Below are positions 6,463 through 14,087 of a DNA stretch of 64,000 nt, one piece after another. The DNA is from a virus. Below the pieces are notes generated by a model, which was not told the origin of the DNA, did not search any database, and was given only the letters and a program-made list of their open reading frames with translations. Both the position numbers and the translations under genes were made by a program. The stretch's first letter is position 1; the number at the start of each line of letters is the position of its first letter. The stretch lies in the IMG/VR virus record IMGVR_UViG_3300027972_000007, positions 106,171-170,170 of that record, one strand, 5' to 3'.

Positions 6463-7281
6463 TTATTTTCGGATTAATGACGCTATAATATCGTCATTTA
6501 AAATTTCTATCTTAACCATAGTTGTTGACATTTCAACCCAATTAGCCTGTCCTGGTTGTATTATAACTGTTTTGCCAATATTAGTTTTCCATACGCCGGT
6601 AATAGAATAAGATTCATGAATGTGGCCACATAATACTAATAATGGTTGAGTTTTTTCTATCCACTTATATATTGATTTCGAACCGACTCGTTTGCCATTA
6701 GAACAAACATCTAATTCCAATCCATGTGGTGGCTGGTGAATAGACATTATAGTTTTATTATCAACATTTATTTTATCTAAATCTTCTTCTATAGTTGTTC
6801 TCTCTCTAAAATATTTTTCTACGTCGTTTATTATATAATAACCATTTTTATCAAAATCGCATGGCGTTCCAATATATGGTTCATTACATTTCCAACCAGA
6901 ATAATCTAATTTGCATGCTGCTTTTAATCCGAACGGGTAATCTAATACATAAGGATACGATTTAAAATCGTATTCGCCATAATTAAAATATTTCATTTCG
7001 TCTAATAATTTACCATATTTTCTGAAATTTTCTTTCCAAACATACAAATCATCATTACCGAAAGATGTAAGAATTTCTATATCATTTCTTTTGCATGTTG
7101 TATAAAAATTCTTTAAAAATCCTTTAATAAATTTCTTTTGAGTATTAAATATATCATTTCCTTTTGGCAATATATCTGCACCGAGATGAATTAAATTTAT
7201 CTCATTTTCAATAGCAAAATTAAAAACATTTTCATAATGTTTTTCTTTGCCGTGCAAATCTGTAGCATATAAAAATTTCAT
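6463..7281 (-). CDS. Calcineurin-like metallophosphoesterase
   Basis: A 272-residue protein with the order of metal-binding motifs of this superfamily: ATDLHG at the N-terminus, LGADI, SFGNDD (a variant of GNHD), SIHQPPH and CGHIHES. It would be a cytoplasmic, two-metal phosphoesterase. The substrate cannot be deduced. Its start overlaps the stop of the upstream GT10-like gene (ATGA). Two other members of the superfamily occur in the window (gp47 and the 59057 gene) but are clearly different. Confidence 0.85.
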   Translation of the reverse strand: MKFLYATDLHGKEKHYENVFNFAIENEINLIHLGADILPKGNDIFNTQKKFIKGFLKNFYTTCKRNDIEILTSFGNDDLYVWKENFRKYGKLLDEMKYFNYGEYDFKSYPYVLDYPFGLKAACKLDYSGWKCNEPYIGTPCDFDKNGYYIINDVEKYFRERTTIEEDLDKINVDNKTIMSIHQPPHGLELDVCSNGKRVGSKSIYKWIEKTQPLLVLCGHIHESYSITGVWKTNIGKTVIIQPGQANWVEMSTTMVKIEILNDDIIASLIRK

Positions 7282-8102
7282 AATTTTTTTAACAGATTAT
7301 CCCATAACCAATTTTCTGGTACTGTATATTTTTTTGCTTCTTCAAAATTTTCCTTAACATACTCTAATTTTTCATTATAATCTTTTTCGCTAATATTTTT
7401 TAAAATAACATCTAATTCATCTAATGTTCGAAAATGATAAAAACCATCTAAATTAAAAAATTTACCGATACTTGGGCAACCCCAATAAATAGGAATTACT
7501 CCTGTAACAAAACAATCAATAATTTTTTCAGTAAAATAATAATCAAAACTTCCATTTTCAACTACTATTTGATAACGATAATCTTTCAAAGCTTCCAACT
7601 TATACTCAATCTCTTTATATCCTCTTCCGGCAATAAAATCAATTTTATCTTTAAACTTTTCTATTATTTGATGTCTCAAAATATGACCGTCAGTATGTTT
7701 TTTATTACTAAAAATAACAGATAAATTTTTAGATTTTTCATATAATAACTGATCTTTTTCTTCAATCCAACAGCCTGAAGAAGGAATAAATTTAAAATTC
7801 ATTCCGCGCTTTAAAATATCTCTATTATACGTTAAAATATAGGTAAATTTTTGACTATTATTAAACAAAAAATCATAACCACTTCTATTAATATAAATCG
7901 GCTCAAAAATAGTTGCTATATTAATATCACTTTTATTATTAATAGTATCTATTTCATGAATATGATTGCCAGTAAAAAAAGTTATTTTTTGTTTTGTATC
8001 AGTTCGATTCCAGATAAAGTTTTTTGGAATAACTTTTAAATTGCCATTACTGATAGAATGTGTATGTGCAAAAGACGAATCTCTTAATCTTATTTCATTC
8101 AT
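7278..8102 (-). CDS. Family 10 (fucosyltransferase-like) glycosyltransferase
   Basis: A 274-residue protein. Around residues 185-215 it carries VVENGSFDYYFTEKIIDCF followed by TGVIPIYWGCPSI, the conserved acceptor/GDP-sugar block of alpha-1,3-fucosyltransferase-type GT10 enzymes. It would transfer a sugar (fucose or a related GDP-sugar) to a glycan or protein in the cytoplasm. It is coupled to the phosphoesterase gene downstream. Such enzymes in phages may decorate virions or alter host glycans; the role here is inference. Confidence 0.8.
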   Translation of the reverse strand: MNEIRLRDSSFAHTHSISNGNLKVIPKNFIWNRTDTKQKITFFTGNHIHEIDTINNKSDINIATIFEPIYINRSGYDFLFNNSQKFTYILTYNRDILKRGMNFKFIPSSGCWIEEKDQLLYEKSKNLSVIFSNKKHTDGHILRHQIIEKFKDKIDFIAGRGYKEIEYKLEALKDYRYQIVVENGSFDYYFTEKIIDCFVTGVIPIYWGCPSIGKFFNLDGFYHFRTLDELDVILKNISEKDYNEKLEYVKENFEEAKKYTVPENWLWDNLLKKL

Positions 8103-8130
8103 GTTTATTCTACTTCTTTAATTAATATTA

Positions 8131-8325
8131 TTACTGGACTTTTATCGTAAAATCAACAATATTTATTTTCATATTTTTAATCTGGGATAACCACCAATTT
8201 ATCATTGTATCATATTCTTTATTACATTTATCGCATATATGATATGTTTTAATTCCGCGATAAAGAATCGATATATTTTTCTCCATTTTTCTTCCACAAC
8301 GATCACAAGTATAAGTTGCTGACAT
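8131..8325 (-). CDS. Small zinc-ribbon protein
   Basis: A 64-residue protein with CDRC near the N-terminus and CDKC about 24 residues later, a treble-clef/zinc-ribbon pattern, followed by a Trp-rich helix. A clear AGGAGG ribosome binding site is present. It is likely a DNA-, RNA- or protein-binding accessory factor; the role is unknown. Confidence 0.65.
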   Translation of the reverse strand: MSATYTCDRCGRKMEKNISILYRGIKTYHICDKCNKEYDTMINWWLSQIKNMKINIVDFTIKVQ

Positions 8326-8346
8326 TAAAAACCTCCTAATTCTAAT

Positions 8347-9063
8347 TTATTTCAATTCCATAATTCTTTTAAAACAATCGTGTTGCAACGATACATTAAC
8401 ATCATGGTCATTTAAATTAGTTTCCAAGTTATAAATATAATTAATATCTTCAGTATATAAAATTTTATCTTCTCCAGCCATTTCAATCATTGGAGTATAT
8501 ATAGCAGCATCGCCAGCCATTCGCCAATAATAATTTGTTACTGGGTCTATTAATTTTTGTTTATCGATTTTTCTGAAAAGAAATGCTTTAAATGTTCTTA
8601 AATGAGATGACGACCATGATAATTTTCTTAATTGATTAAATGGTTGCGGTTTTTTAGAAAAGCCTTTGATTATGCTATCCTTATTATTATATATTAAAAA
8701 TTGCCCGAATGTCATTAAAATATTATTTTTATAATAATTTACTATTCTATCAAAAACACTTTTATCATTTTCTGGCAACCAATCATCTAAATCAATAGAA
8801 ACACAAACATCATCATCTTTTATTTCAGGATTTTGTATTGTTTCATAATAATTGCCTGGTACATATAATTTTTTTGTATTACTGATTAAATTAAATCGTT
8901 TATCATTTTTAATTAAATCTTGCAAATACAATTGGCTTCCATCATTCGAACAATCATCACGAATATATGCTTTCCAATCGCCATAATTCTGGTTTAAAAT
9001 AGAATTTATGGTTCTATGAACGTATGAACTATAATTATAGCCGCATAAAATTAATCGTAACAT
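8347..9063 (-). CDS. Family 2 glycosyltransferase
   Basis: A 238-residue GT-A fold enzyme: LILCGYNYSSYVHRTINSIL, then YIRDDCSNDGS and SIDLDDWLP, the nucleotide-sugar and metal-binding acidic motifs of GT2. The frame is open 14 codons further upstream, but AAAGGA precedes the ATG at 9063, which is chosen. The donor is unknown. It belongs to a scattered set of at least seven glycosyltransferases in the window. Confidence 0.8.
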   Translation of the reverse strand: MLRLILCGYNYSSYVHRTINSILNQNYGDWKAYIRDDCSNDGSQLYLQDLIKNDKRFNLISNTKKLYVPGNYYETIQNPEIKDDDVCVSIDLDDWLPENDKSVFDRIVNYYKNNILMTFGQFLIYNNKDSIIKGFSKKPQPFNQLRKLSWSSSHLRTFKAFLFRKIDKQKLIDPVTNYYWRMAGDAAIYTPMIEMAGEDKILYTEDINYIYNLETNLNDHDVNVSLQHDCFKRIMELK

Positions 9064-9064
9064 T

Positions 9065-9238
9065 TTAATCCTTTTGAAAACAACCACGTAAAAAACTAAT
9101 AACACCGAAAAGTAGTGCTAAAATAATACCAATCGTCCAAATTCCACCCTTCGTTGTTGCCTTGGTAACAACTCGCCTTATACTTTTTCCTGCATTTTCA
9201 AATCCATTATTAATTTTATCAAATAATATTACATCCAT
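9065..9238 (-). CDS. Small single-pass membrane protein
   Basis: A 57-residue ORF preceded by GGAG. A basic segment is followed by a hydrophobic helix (IWTIGIILALLFGVISFL) and a short tail RGCFQKD. The single membrane span and the phage setting would allow a holin-like or membrane-anchoring role, but nothing specific identifies it. It ends one base before the start of the glycosyltransferase gene. Confidence 0.6.
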   Translation of the reverse strand: MDVILFDKINNGFENAGKSIRRVVTKATTKGGIWTIGIILALLFGVISFLRGCFQKD

Positions 9239-9251
9239 AAATTAACTCCAT

Positions 9252-9443
9252 TTAATTCATTTTATCAAATAATATTTTTGCTTGTTCATATTCTTCTTTA
9301 GATACCATTTTTGGATTATTCATTCTTTCGATAATTTTTTTAGCATCTTTCCCTTTTACTAATAAATCATTTCTATTATTAATTAAAAATTTCAAAATAA
9401 TTAATAATAAAATTATCAAAATAATTTCAAATATTAAAATCAT
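9252..9443 (-). CDS. Small N-terminally anchored membrane protein
   Basis: A 63-residue protein. Residues 1-20 are a hydrophobic helix (MILIFEIILIILLLIILKFL) and the rest is a charged amphipathic helix in the cytoplasm or periplasm. Its ATG overlaps the stop of the upstream zinc-ribbon gene (ATGA). Function is unknown; a spanin or holin role is possible but unsupported. Confidence 0.6.
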   Translation of the reverse strand: MILIFEIILIILLLIILKFLINNRNDLLVKGKDAKKIIERMNNPKMVSKEEYEQAKILFDKMN

Positions 9444-9634
9444 TCTACTAACAGATCATTTTCTTCTGCTCCGCCTTCTTCAATTTTATTAACCAAATCT
9501 AAAGGATTTTCTTGCCATTCATAACCACAATTTTTGCATTTTCTTATCATTTTTTCTGAATTTCTATCATATCTCGTAAAAGCATCATTAGCACCACATT
9601 TAATACAACCTGAAAAATTTGAAAATAATTTCAT
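9440..9634 (-). CDS. Small zinc-ribbon protein
   Basis: A 64-residue protein with CIKC and CKNC separated by about 22 residues, including GYEW after the second pair, the pattern of TFIIS/transposase-type zinc ribbons. The C-terminus is acidic. AGAGG precedes the ATG. It may bind nucleic acid; the role is unknown. Confidence 0.65.
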   Translation of the reverse strand: MKLFSNFSGCIKCGANDAFTRYDRNSEKMIRKCKNCGYEWQENPLDLVNKIEEGGAEENDLLVE

Positions 9635-9647
9635 TTATACCTCTTTT

Positions 9648-9655
9648 TATAAATA
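9648..9655 (+). promoter_or_regulatory. T4-type late promoter box TATAAATA
   Basis: An exact TATAAATA lies 19 bases before the ATG of the only plus-strand gene in this part of the window, with AAGGAG between. It fits the T4 late promoter -10 element and the presence of a gp55-like sigma factor gene at 39.0 kb. Confidence 0.55.
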
Positions 9656-9674
9656 ATTAAAAGGAGAAAAATAT

Positions 9675-9953
9675 ATGGAAAGTAATTTTAGTGCTGACGA
9701 AAATAAATCAAAATTAGCCGCAAATACTAATCTAGTTAAATCTAAAAGTTTTATACTTTTCACGCTTGACGATATTACTAAAAATATCTCTGTTAATTTA
9801 TATACTGATATGAATGCAATGGAATTTTCTGGTTTCATGCAATTCATAATTCGCAGCTGCGAAAATAGATTAGAGGAATTCATGAATGAAATAGAAAATA
9901 CTGACAAAGACGATGAAAACATAGACGACCTTGACACTGAAAATTTTAACTAA
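9675..9953 (+). CDS. Small acidic protein, isolated plus-strand gene
   Basis: A 92-residue protein with an extremely acidic tail (NTDKDDENIDDLDTENFN). It has its own TATAAATA box and AAGGAG ribosome binding site, so I prefer it over the overlapping minus-strand frame. It is convergent with the next minus-strand gene, overlapping its end by a few bases. No family is recognised. It may be a late gene inserted in the early-type block. Confidence 0.65.
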   Translation: MESNFSADENKSKLAANTNLVKSKSFILFTLDDITKNISVNLYTDMNAMEFSGFMQFIIRSCENRLEEFMNEIENTDKDDENIDDLDTENFN

Positions 9954-10158
9954 TTTTATATTTTTTATTTGGGTTCGTTTTTCCTCTAAAAGAAAACAAT
10001 GGACATAAAGTCGACGAACAATCTTTTGGGTTTGCATCAGGCATACAATCTGAACACATCAACTTTATTGCTTTTCTTGGCGAAACAACCATTTCAAATG
10101 TTTCGCCATTAATTTGCACCTTCGTGAGTGGTTTTATTTTTTTAACTACATCTGGCAT
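9946..10158 (-). CDS. Small cysteine-rich protein
   Basis: A 70-residue basic protein with a C-terminal cysteine cluster (CSDC, CSSTLC), likely a metal-binding knuckle, after a small beta domain (VQINGETFEMVVSPRKAI). GGGAG precedes the ATG. Small basic Cys-rich proteins of this type are common in phages and of unknown role. Confidence 0.6.
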   Translation of the reverse strand: MPDVVKKIKPLTKVQINGETFEMVVSPRKAIKLMCSDCMPDANPKDCSSTLCPLFSFRGKTNPNKKYKIS

Positions 10159-10189
10159 TTATTTCTCCCATTATATTTTTATACTATAA

Positions 10190-10216
10190 AATATATTAAT
10201 TAACATAAAAAGTCAA
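10190..10216 (-). promoter_or_regulatory. Possible host-type promoter
   Basis: A minus-strand TTGACT (10216-10211) is followed by TATATT at 10195-10190, with a 15-base spacer (or TATTTT with 17). It lies upstream of the 9946-10158 gene. The -35 box is the same as in the two stronger promoters at 6.4 and 32.8 kb. Confidence 0.4.
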
Positions 10217-10219
10217 GGA

Positions 10220-10576
10220 TTATTTTTTATATATTTTTCTTTTAAATTCATTTCTATGTTTTGGGCAATATTTTGGATATATATAAGTTCCAGGAAAAAT
10301 CTTAATGAGAAATTGCTCTTTACAACATTCACAATTATAAATCAAAATTTGATTATCAATAAATGTATGTTTAATAATTTGATTATTTAATAATATATTT
10401 TCTTTAATTCCATTTAAATCTATTTTATGATAAATTTCATTTTTGAATTCTTTTGTTCTATGTTTTGGACAATATTTTGCTGCGGTATGCTTCGAGGTAA
10501 ATGTATTACCACAATTTGGATATATACACGTATATGATTTTTGTTTTCTTTCATGAACTTTTTTTGGTGTTTTCAA
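10220..10576 (-). CDS. Zinc-finger protein with two CPKH modules
   Basis: About 118 residues with two related metal-binding units: CIYPNCGNTF...YCPKH in the N-terminal half and CECCKEQF...YCPKH in the C-terminal half, suggesting internal duplication. There is no ATG: TTG at 10576 has GGAG six bases upstream and is the likely start (an in-frame TTG also exists at 10588). It is probably nucleic-acid binding; the family is not recognised. Confidence 0.6.
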   Translation of the reverse strand: MKTPKKVHERKQKSYTCIYPNCGNTFTSKHTAAKYCPKHRTKEFKNEIYHKIDLNGIKENILLNNQIIKHTFIDNQILIYNCECCKEQFLIKIFPGTYIYPKYCPKHRNEFKRKIYKK

Positions 10577-10604
10577 TTTTATCTCCAAATTTTTAATTGT
10601 GTTT

Positions 10605-11156
10605 CTACAATTTTACATTACAAATATTATCAACAACATTAATATTTTTATATTTTCTGGTATTATAATTATAACGTGTTTTTGAATTAGAAATCAGAAA
10701 AGTTTTAATACCTAAATCAACTGCAGATTTGCACTCTTTAGGATTATCGTCAATCCATATATCTAATTTTTCATTAATGAATTGAAATTTTTTTGGGCTG
10801 TCTGGATTAACAAAAATTATTTTATCAAATCTATCAAAATAATTATTCAGCATTCTTTTTGTATCTAATCTAACTCTCGAATCTCTTGCAGAAATAACAA
10901 CTAATGTATGTCCTTTTTTCTTCCACTCTTCTAATTTAGATTTAAGATTTTTAATTGGTTTAGTATATTTTTTGTTGCACATATAAATAGGATTTTTGTA
11001 TCTGCGAAATACTTCTTCTCTAATAACATCAGGCACGCCAGTTAAATCCCATTTAATAATATCTTTTTTAGTATAATTGTAACCATGTTCTTTTGAAACA
11101 CATTCAATTATATAATTATCAAACATGGTTCCATCAACGTCAATTCCAATAATCAT
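10605..11156 (-). CDS. HAD-family 5'-nucleotidase-like phosphatase
   Basis: A 183-residue protein with IGIDVDGTMFDN at the N-terminus (nucleophile Asp), VISARDS (motif II), a lysine segment and WIDDNPKEC (acidic motif III). This is the deoxyribonucleotidase-like branch of HAD enzymes that phages often carry. It would dephosphorylate a (deoxy)nucleotide in the cytoplasm; the substrate is inferred. It is coupled by ATGA to the upstream gene. Confidence 0.75.
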   Translation of the reverse strand: MIIGIDVDGTMFDNYIIECVSKEHGYNYTKKDIIKWDLTGVPDVIREEVFRRYKNPIYMCNKKYTKPIKNLKSKLEEWKKKGHTLVVISARDSRVRLDTKRMLNNYFDRFDKIIFVNPDSPKKFQFINEKLDIWIDDNPKECKSAVDLGIKTFLISNSKTRYNYNTRKYKNINVVDNICNVKL

Positions 11157-11389
11157 TTTTTATCCTCGCGATCTCTAAACCATCTTTTACCTTCTTCATC
11201 GATTTCCATTCTAATATCTTCGCATGATAAATTTTCTATTGCTTGTGCATAATGAGAAAATGCTTTTATAAATATTTCACCACATCTACCATAACTTGAT
11301 AGTATATATTTAACATATTCGTATGCTAAATTAGGCACATCTGATATTGGCGCATTAATTAATTCTAATGCTCTTTGTTCAGCCTTCAT
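11153..11389 (-). CDS. Hypothetical protein
   Basis: A 78-residue all-helical protein (start MKAEQRALELINAPISDVPN) with no cysteine cluster or membrane segment. It is not recognised. Its stop overlaps the start of the HAD phosphatase gene (ATGA), so they are likely co-translated. Confidence 0.55.
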   Translation of the reverse strand: MKAEQRALELINAPISDVPNLAYEYVKYILSSYGRCGEIFIKAFSHYAQAIENLSCEDIRMEIDEEGKRWFRDREDKK

Positions 11390-11390
11390 T

Positions 11391-11663
11391 CTAATATGGG
11401 TCTCTTTCTCTCGTTAAGACTCTCGCTTGTTCTGTTAATGGCAGATTTTTTTTCCAAGCATGTTTACCATATTCGTTCATATAACACCATCCAACAATAT
11501 CGAATGATTGTCTTTGAGTGGAACAGACACGTTCTAATATTCCTTCATTACATTTTGGACATTTCAAATCTTTTGGTGGATGGAAATCTTCTGGTAATGA
11601 AAAACTATTATTATATTCTTTTTTAAAACCACATTTAGGACACAAATAATCGTGAAAAGCCAT
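11391..11663 (-). CDS. FmdB-like zinc-ribbon protein
   Basis: A 90-residue protein. The start, MAFHDYLCPKCGFKKEYNNSF, then CPKCNEGILERV, resembles the FmdB/CxxC_CxxC putative regulatory domain: two CxxC pairs with an aromatic before the first. AAAGGAG precedes the ATG. The biochemical role of this family is not established. Confidence 0.65.
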   Translation of the reverse strand: MAFHDYLCPKCGFKKEYNNSFSLPEDFHPPKDLKCPKCNEGILERVCSTQRQSFDIVGWCYMNEYGKHAWKKNLPLTEQARVLTRERDPY

Positions 11664-11675
11664 TCTAAAACTCCT

Positions 11676-11792
11676 TTATATAAACATTTCTTCACAGTAT
11701 ATATTTTTTGAATATTTATTTATTATACAAAATCTAAAAATTAAAAATAAAGCAATAAATAAACCAAATACAATTAAAAATATTCTTTTCAT
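11676..11792 (-). CDS. Tiny membrane protein
   Basis: A 38-residue ORF with GAGG five bases before the ATG: MKRIFLIVFGLFIALFLIFRF is a basic start followed by a hydrophobic helix, then a short polar tail. It is consistent with a single-pass inner-membrane peptide. It fills the gap between the clamp-loader subunit gene and the FmdB-like gene. Function is unknown. Confidence 0.5.
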   Translation of the reverse strand: MKRIFLIVFGLFIALFLIFRFCIINKYSKNIYCEEMFI

Positions 11793-11794
11793 TT

Positions 11795-12196
11795 TTACCT
11801 CGTTTTCCCGTGTTCATACTTTTTAACTATTTTTTCTATCTGTTCTTTAGTTAAAATTTCTAAATATCCTGGTAATTCTTTTTCTCCAATTTCATAATAC
11901 TTCTTTATGCATTCTTTTTGTTCGTTATTAATTTCTTTTTCTTTTTTAATATACTTAAAAAACTGTTTTCTTTTGGGTAAAAATGAACGAAAAAATTCAT
12001 AATGAATATGATTTGGTATATTTTGAAACCTATTTATTTGATTTACTACTGGAACAAAAATATCAGTCATTGAAACAAAACGATTTATCATAAACTGCGA
12101 ATATTCTTTTCTAATTTCGTCATTATCGAAATCAAACATCTCTTTTGTTTCGGTCATGCCATTAAGAAAAGAAAAAATGTTAATTTTATTTTCCAT
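11795..12196 (-). CDS. 62: Clamp loader small subunit (T4 gp62-like)
   Basis: A 133-residue protein with the features of the phage clamp-loader A subunit: EYSQFMINRFVSMTDIF in the first third, then HYEFFRSFLPKRKQFFKYI, and the end LPGYLEILTKEQIEKIVKKY. It partners the gp44-like ATPase encoded at 15.0-16.0 kb to open the sliding clamp and place it on primed DNA. The frame is open upstream, but the ATG at 12196 has AGGA nearby. In T4 genes 44 and 62 are adjacent; here about 2.8 kb separates them. Confidence 0.85.
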   Translation of the reverse strand: MENKINIFSFLNGMTETKEMFDFDNDEIRKEYSQFMINRFVSMTDIFVPVVNQINRFQNIPNHIHYEFFRSFLPKRKQFFKYIKKEKEINNEQKECIKKYYEIGEKELPGYLEILTKEQIEKIVKKYEHGKTR

Positions 12197-12218
12197 TAAA
12201 ATTCCTATTTTTTTAATT

Positions 12219-12572
12219 TTACCCTGAATAAGCAACAAATTTATTTCCACACGCATTACATTTTAAAATAATTTTATACACTCCATAATACGACGAAAAT
12301 TTTTGTGATTCGCCACATCTGCATACAATATCACAATTTTTGTCTTTTTGAAATTTAATATTAAATCTATCTTCTATATCATTCAATAATTTTTCATAAT
12401 ACACAAACCAATTACGTTGATGTTCAAAATACACTATTCTATTTTTTTCATAATTTGGTGCATAAATTAATCCGTGTATTTCATAAAAACGATATTCTTT
12501 AGTTTTATATTTTTCATTTAAACAATTTTTCAAATAATAATTCCAAATATCTTTTCTAAAAACTGGTTTCAT
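12219..12572 (-). CDS. Hypothetical protein with C-terminal zinc ribbon
   Basis: A 117-residue protein. The N-terminal 75 residues are rich in Tyr, Trp and Lys (DIWNYYLKNCLNEKYK). The C-terminal part has CRCG and CNACG, a zinc ribbon. The family is unknown. It overlaps the upstream gene by four bases. Confidence 0.55.
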   Translation of the reverse strand: MKPVFRKDIWNYYLKNCLNEKYKTKEYRFYEIHGLIYAPNYEKNRIVYFEHQRNWFVYYEKLLNDIEDRFNIKFQKDKNCDIVCRCGESQKFSSYYGVYKIILKCNACGNKFVAYSG

Positions 12573-12778
12573 ATTTTATCCTTATACTGATACATCCCTA
12601 AAAATCTTGGTAATTTTTCGTTACACCACTTTTTATATTCAACCATAGTGTCGAATATTCTTAAATTACAATCATCTAAAACTGGTCTATATGTTTTTAT
12701 ATACCCACTTTGAATTCTTTCTTTCATACTTCTCTGTAATGAAAGTTCGAATCTATTTATTTTTTCTTTGTCCAACAT
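12569..12778 (-). CDS. Hypothetical protein
   Basis: A 69-residue basic protein (start MLDKEKINRFELSLQRSMKE) with helical N-terminus and aromatic C-terminus. It is not recognised. It overlaps both neighbours, as in a tightly packed operon. Confidence 0.5.
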   Translation of the reverse strand: MLDKEKINRFELSLQRSMKERIQSGYIKTYRPVLDDCNLRIFDTMVEYKKWCNEKLPRFLGMYQYKDKI

Positions 12779-13253
12779 ATCTTAAAAAATCCTCTAATTC
12801 ATCTATACTCAATATATCTTTTTTTCTATTTGCTGCCTTTTTACTTTTAATAATACCTTCTAAATTCAATAATGGGTATCCATCTTCAATAATTTTATAT
12901 CTTTTGGCATCGTCATAACTATTAAACCCATCTGGAGCAAAAACTATATCGAGTTGAAATGGTTTTTCGAACTGAATAAAATCTTTACCTCTAATTATAT
13001 CAAGTTCAGTTAAAGTACTAATATCAAAATTAAGTTTTTTTAATGCTTTTACTATTTTTTTATTATTTTCTAAATTTTTTTGAGGATATATATCAACATC
13101 TTGTGATGTATCTGGAAATCCTTGCATTATTGCTGCACCTTTTCCAATAAACATATATTCAATTTGTAATTTATTGAAAACTTTTTTAATTTTTTCAATA
13201 TTATTTACTATGTTATTTCTTTTATTTTCGAATAACCATTTTTTAAAATTCAT
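12753..13253 (-). CDS. AbiEii/MNT-type nucleotidyltransferase
   Basis: A 166-residue protein with IGKGAAIMQGFPDTSQDVDIY at residues ~35-55, the Gx(G/A)..R/DxD signature of minimal nucleotidyltransferases of the polymerase-beta superfamily, and QLDIVF providing the third acidic residue. The start at 13253 (GGAAG upstream) is preferred over a longer frame. Proteins like this occur as toxins, antitoxin modifiers or tRNA-processing enzymes. No partner gene is evident, so the role is open. Confidence 0.7.
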   Translation of the reverse strand: MNFKKWLFENKRNNIVNNIEKIKKVFNKLQIEYMFIGKGAAIMQGFPDTSQDVDIYPQKNLENNKKIVKALKKLNFDISTLTELDIIRGKDFIQFEKPFQLDIVFAPDGFNSYDDAKRYKIIEDGYPLLNLEGIIKSKKAANRKKDILSIDELEDFLRYVGQRKNK

Positions 13254-13254
13254 G

Positions 13255-13803
13255 CTAATCTTCCATTGGCGAATTTTCGCTTCTATCATCTAAATAATAT
13301 ACTAATTCATTAACTCTATTCATCCAACCATTTAAAAATACATTCAGTTTACTATTTTTCAAAACTATTTTTTCATAAAATTCTTTACGTAGTTTTATAT
13401 ATTTTATAATAATTTCATCTTCTTGATATTGTTTCATTTGTTGTAATGTTATATCTCCAATCAATCCATCATCTTTAGCGCCAATACATCTCTGTAATAA
13501 TTTATTAGCTTGTCTAACTCCTAAATTAACACAAGTATCGAAATGGAATATTGCAACTTCCGGTTCCATTTTATCGCATTTGCCTTTTAACCAATATAAT
13601 TGAAAATATATTGCACTAACTTCTAATTTAGTTATTTTTTTAACAGAATATGGTAATTGCCCTCTTTCTTTTCTAAATGAATCAAAAACGGATTGAGTAA
13701 TTCCATAGTTTGTTGGACCGCCAGAATCGTTGGGATTATTTGTATAACCACCTTCAAATTTTAAAACTAATTCTAATGCTTCTGCAAATATACTTTTTTT
13801 CAT
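13255..13803 (-). CDS. Endolysin, glycoside hydrolase 108 type
   Basis: A 182-residue lysozyme. VLKFEGGYTNNPNDSGGPTN contains the catalytic Glu and Gly-rich loop of GH108 N-acetylmuramidases (ZliS type), and the C-terminal half (GVRQANKLLQRCIG, DDGLIGDIT) matches the peptidoglycan-binding domain that follows in this family. There is no signal peptide, so release would need a holin or other membrane lesion. It likely degrades murein at lysis. Confidence 0.85.
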   Translation of the reverse strand: MKKSIFAEALELVLKFEGGYTNNPNDSGGPTNYGITQSVFDSFRKERGQLPYSVKKITKLEVSAIYFQLYWLKGKCDKMEPEVAIFHFDTCVNLGVRQANKLLQRCIGAKDDGLIGDITLQQMKQYQEDEIIIKYIKLRKEFYEKIVLKNSKLNVFLNGWMNRVNELVYYLDDRSENSPMED

Positions 13804-13826
13804 AATAATTTCTCGTCATTAAAATA

Positions 13827-14087
13827 TTAATGCCCACAATATGGTAATCTTTCTCTATCTAATTTAGGTATTTTTTCTGCCCCAATTGGCTTTATTTTCA
13901 TTAAAGCATACCAATTATTTAATCCTAATGTTTTTTTAGATTCTATTACTGACAATTGGCGATGAACCTCATCATAATGATATCTACCGCAACATCTGCA
14001 TAAACCAGACCAGCCAGGATTAACAATAACTGAAGCGAAATAACAACATTTATTTGGTTTAACAAATACTGATTTTTCTTTTTTCAT
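13827..14087 (-). CDS. Cysteine-rich hypothetical protein
   Basis: An 86-residue protein with a CC and CRCCGRYH cluster and a C-terminal CGH, probably binding zinc. It is not recognised. Its start overlaps the stop of the upstream glycosyltransferase-like gene (ATGA). Confidence 0.55.
   Translation of the reverse strand: MKKEKSVFVKPNKCCYFASVIVNPGWSGLCRCCGRYHYDEVHRQLSVIESKKTLGLNNWYALMKIKPIGAEKIPKLDRERLPYCGH

Noticed and set aside
9647-9937. Minus-strand ORF opposite the 9675 gene
   Set aside because: The plus frame has a promoter box, ribosome binding site and plausible acidic protein; the minus frame has none of these.
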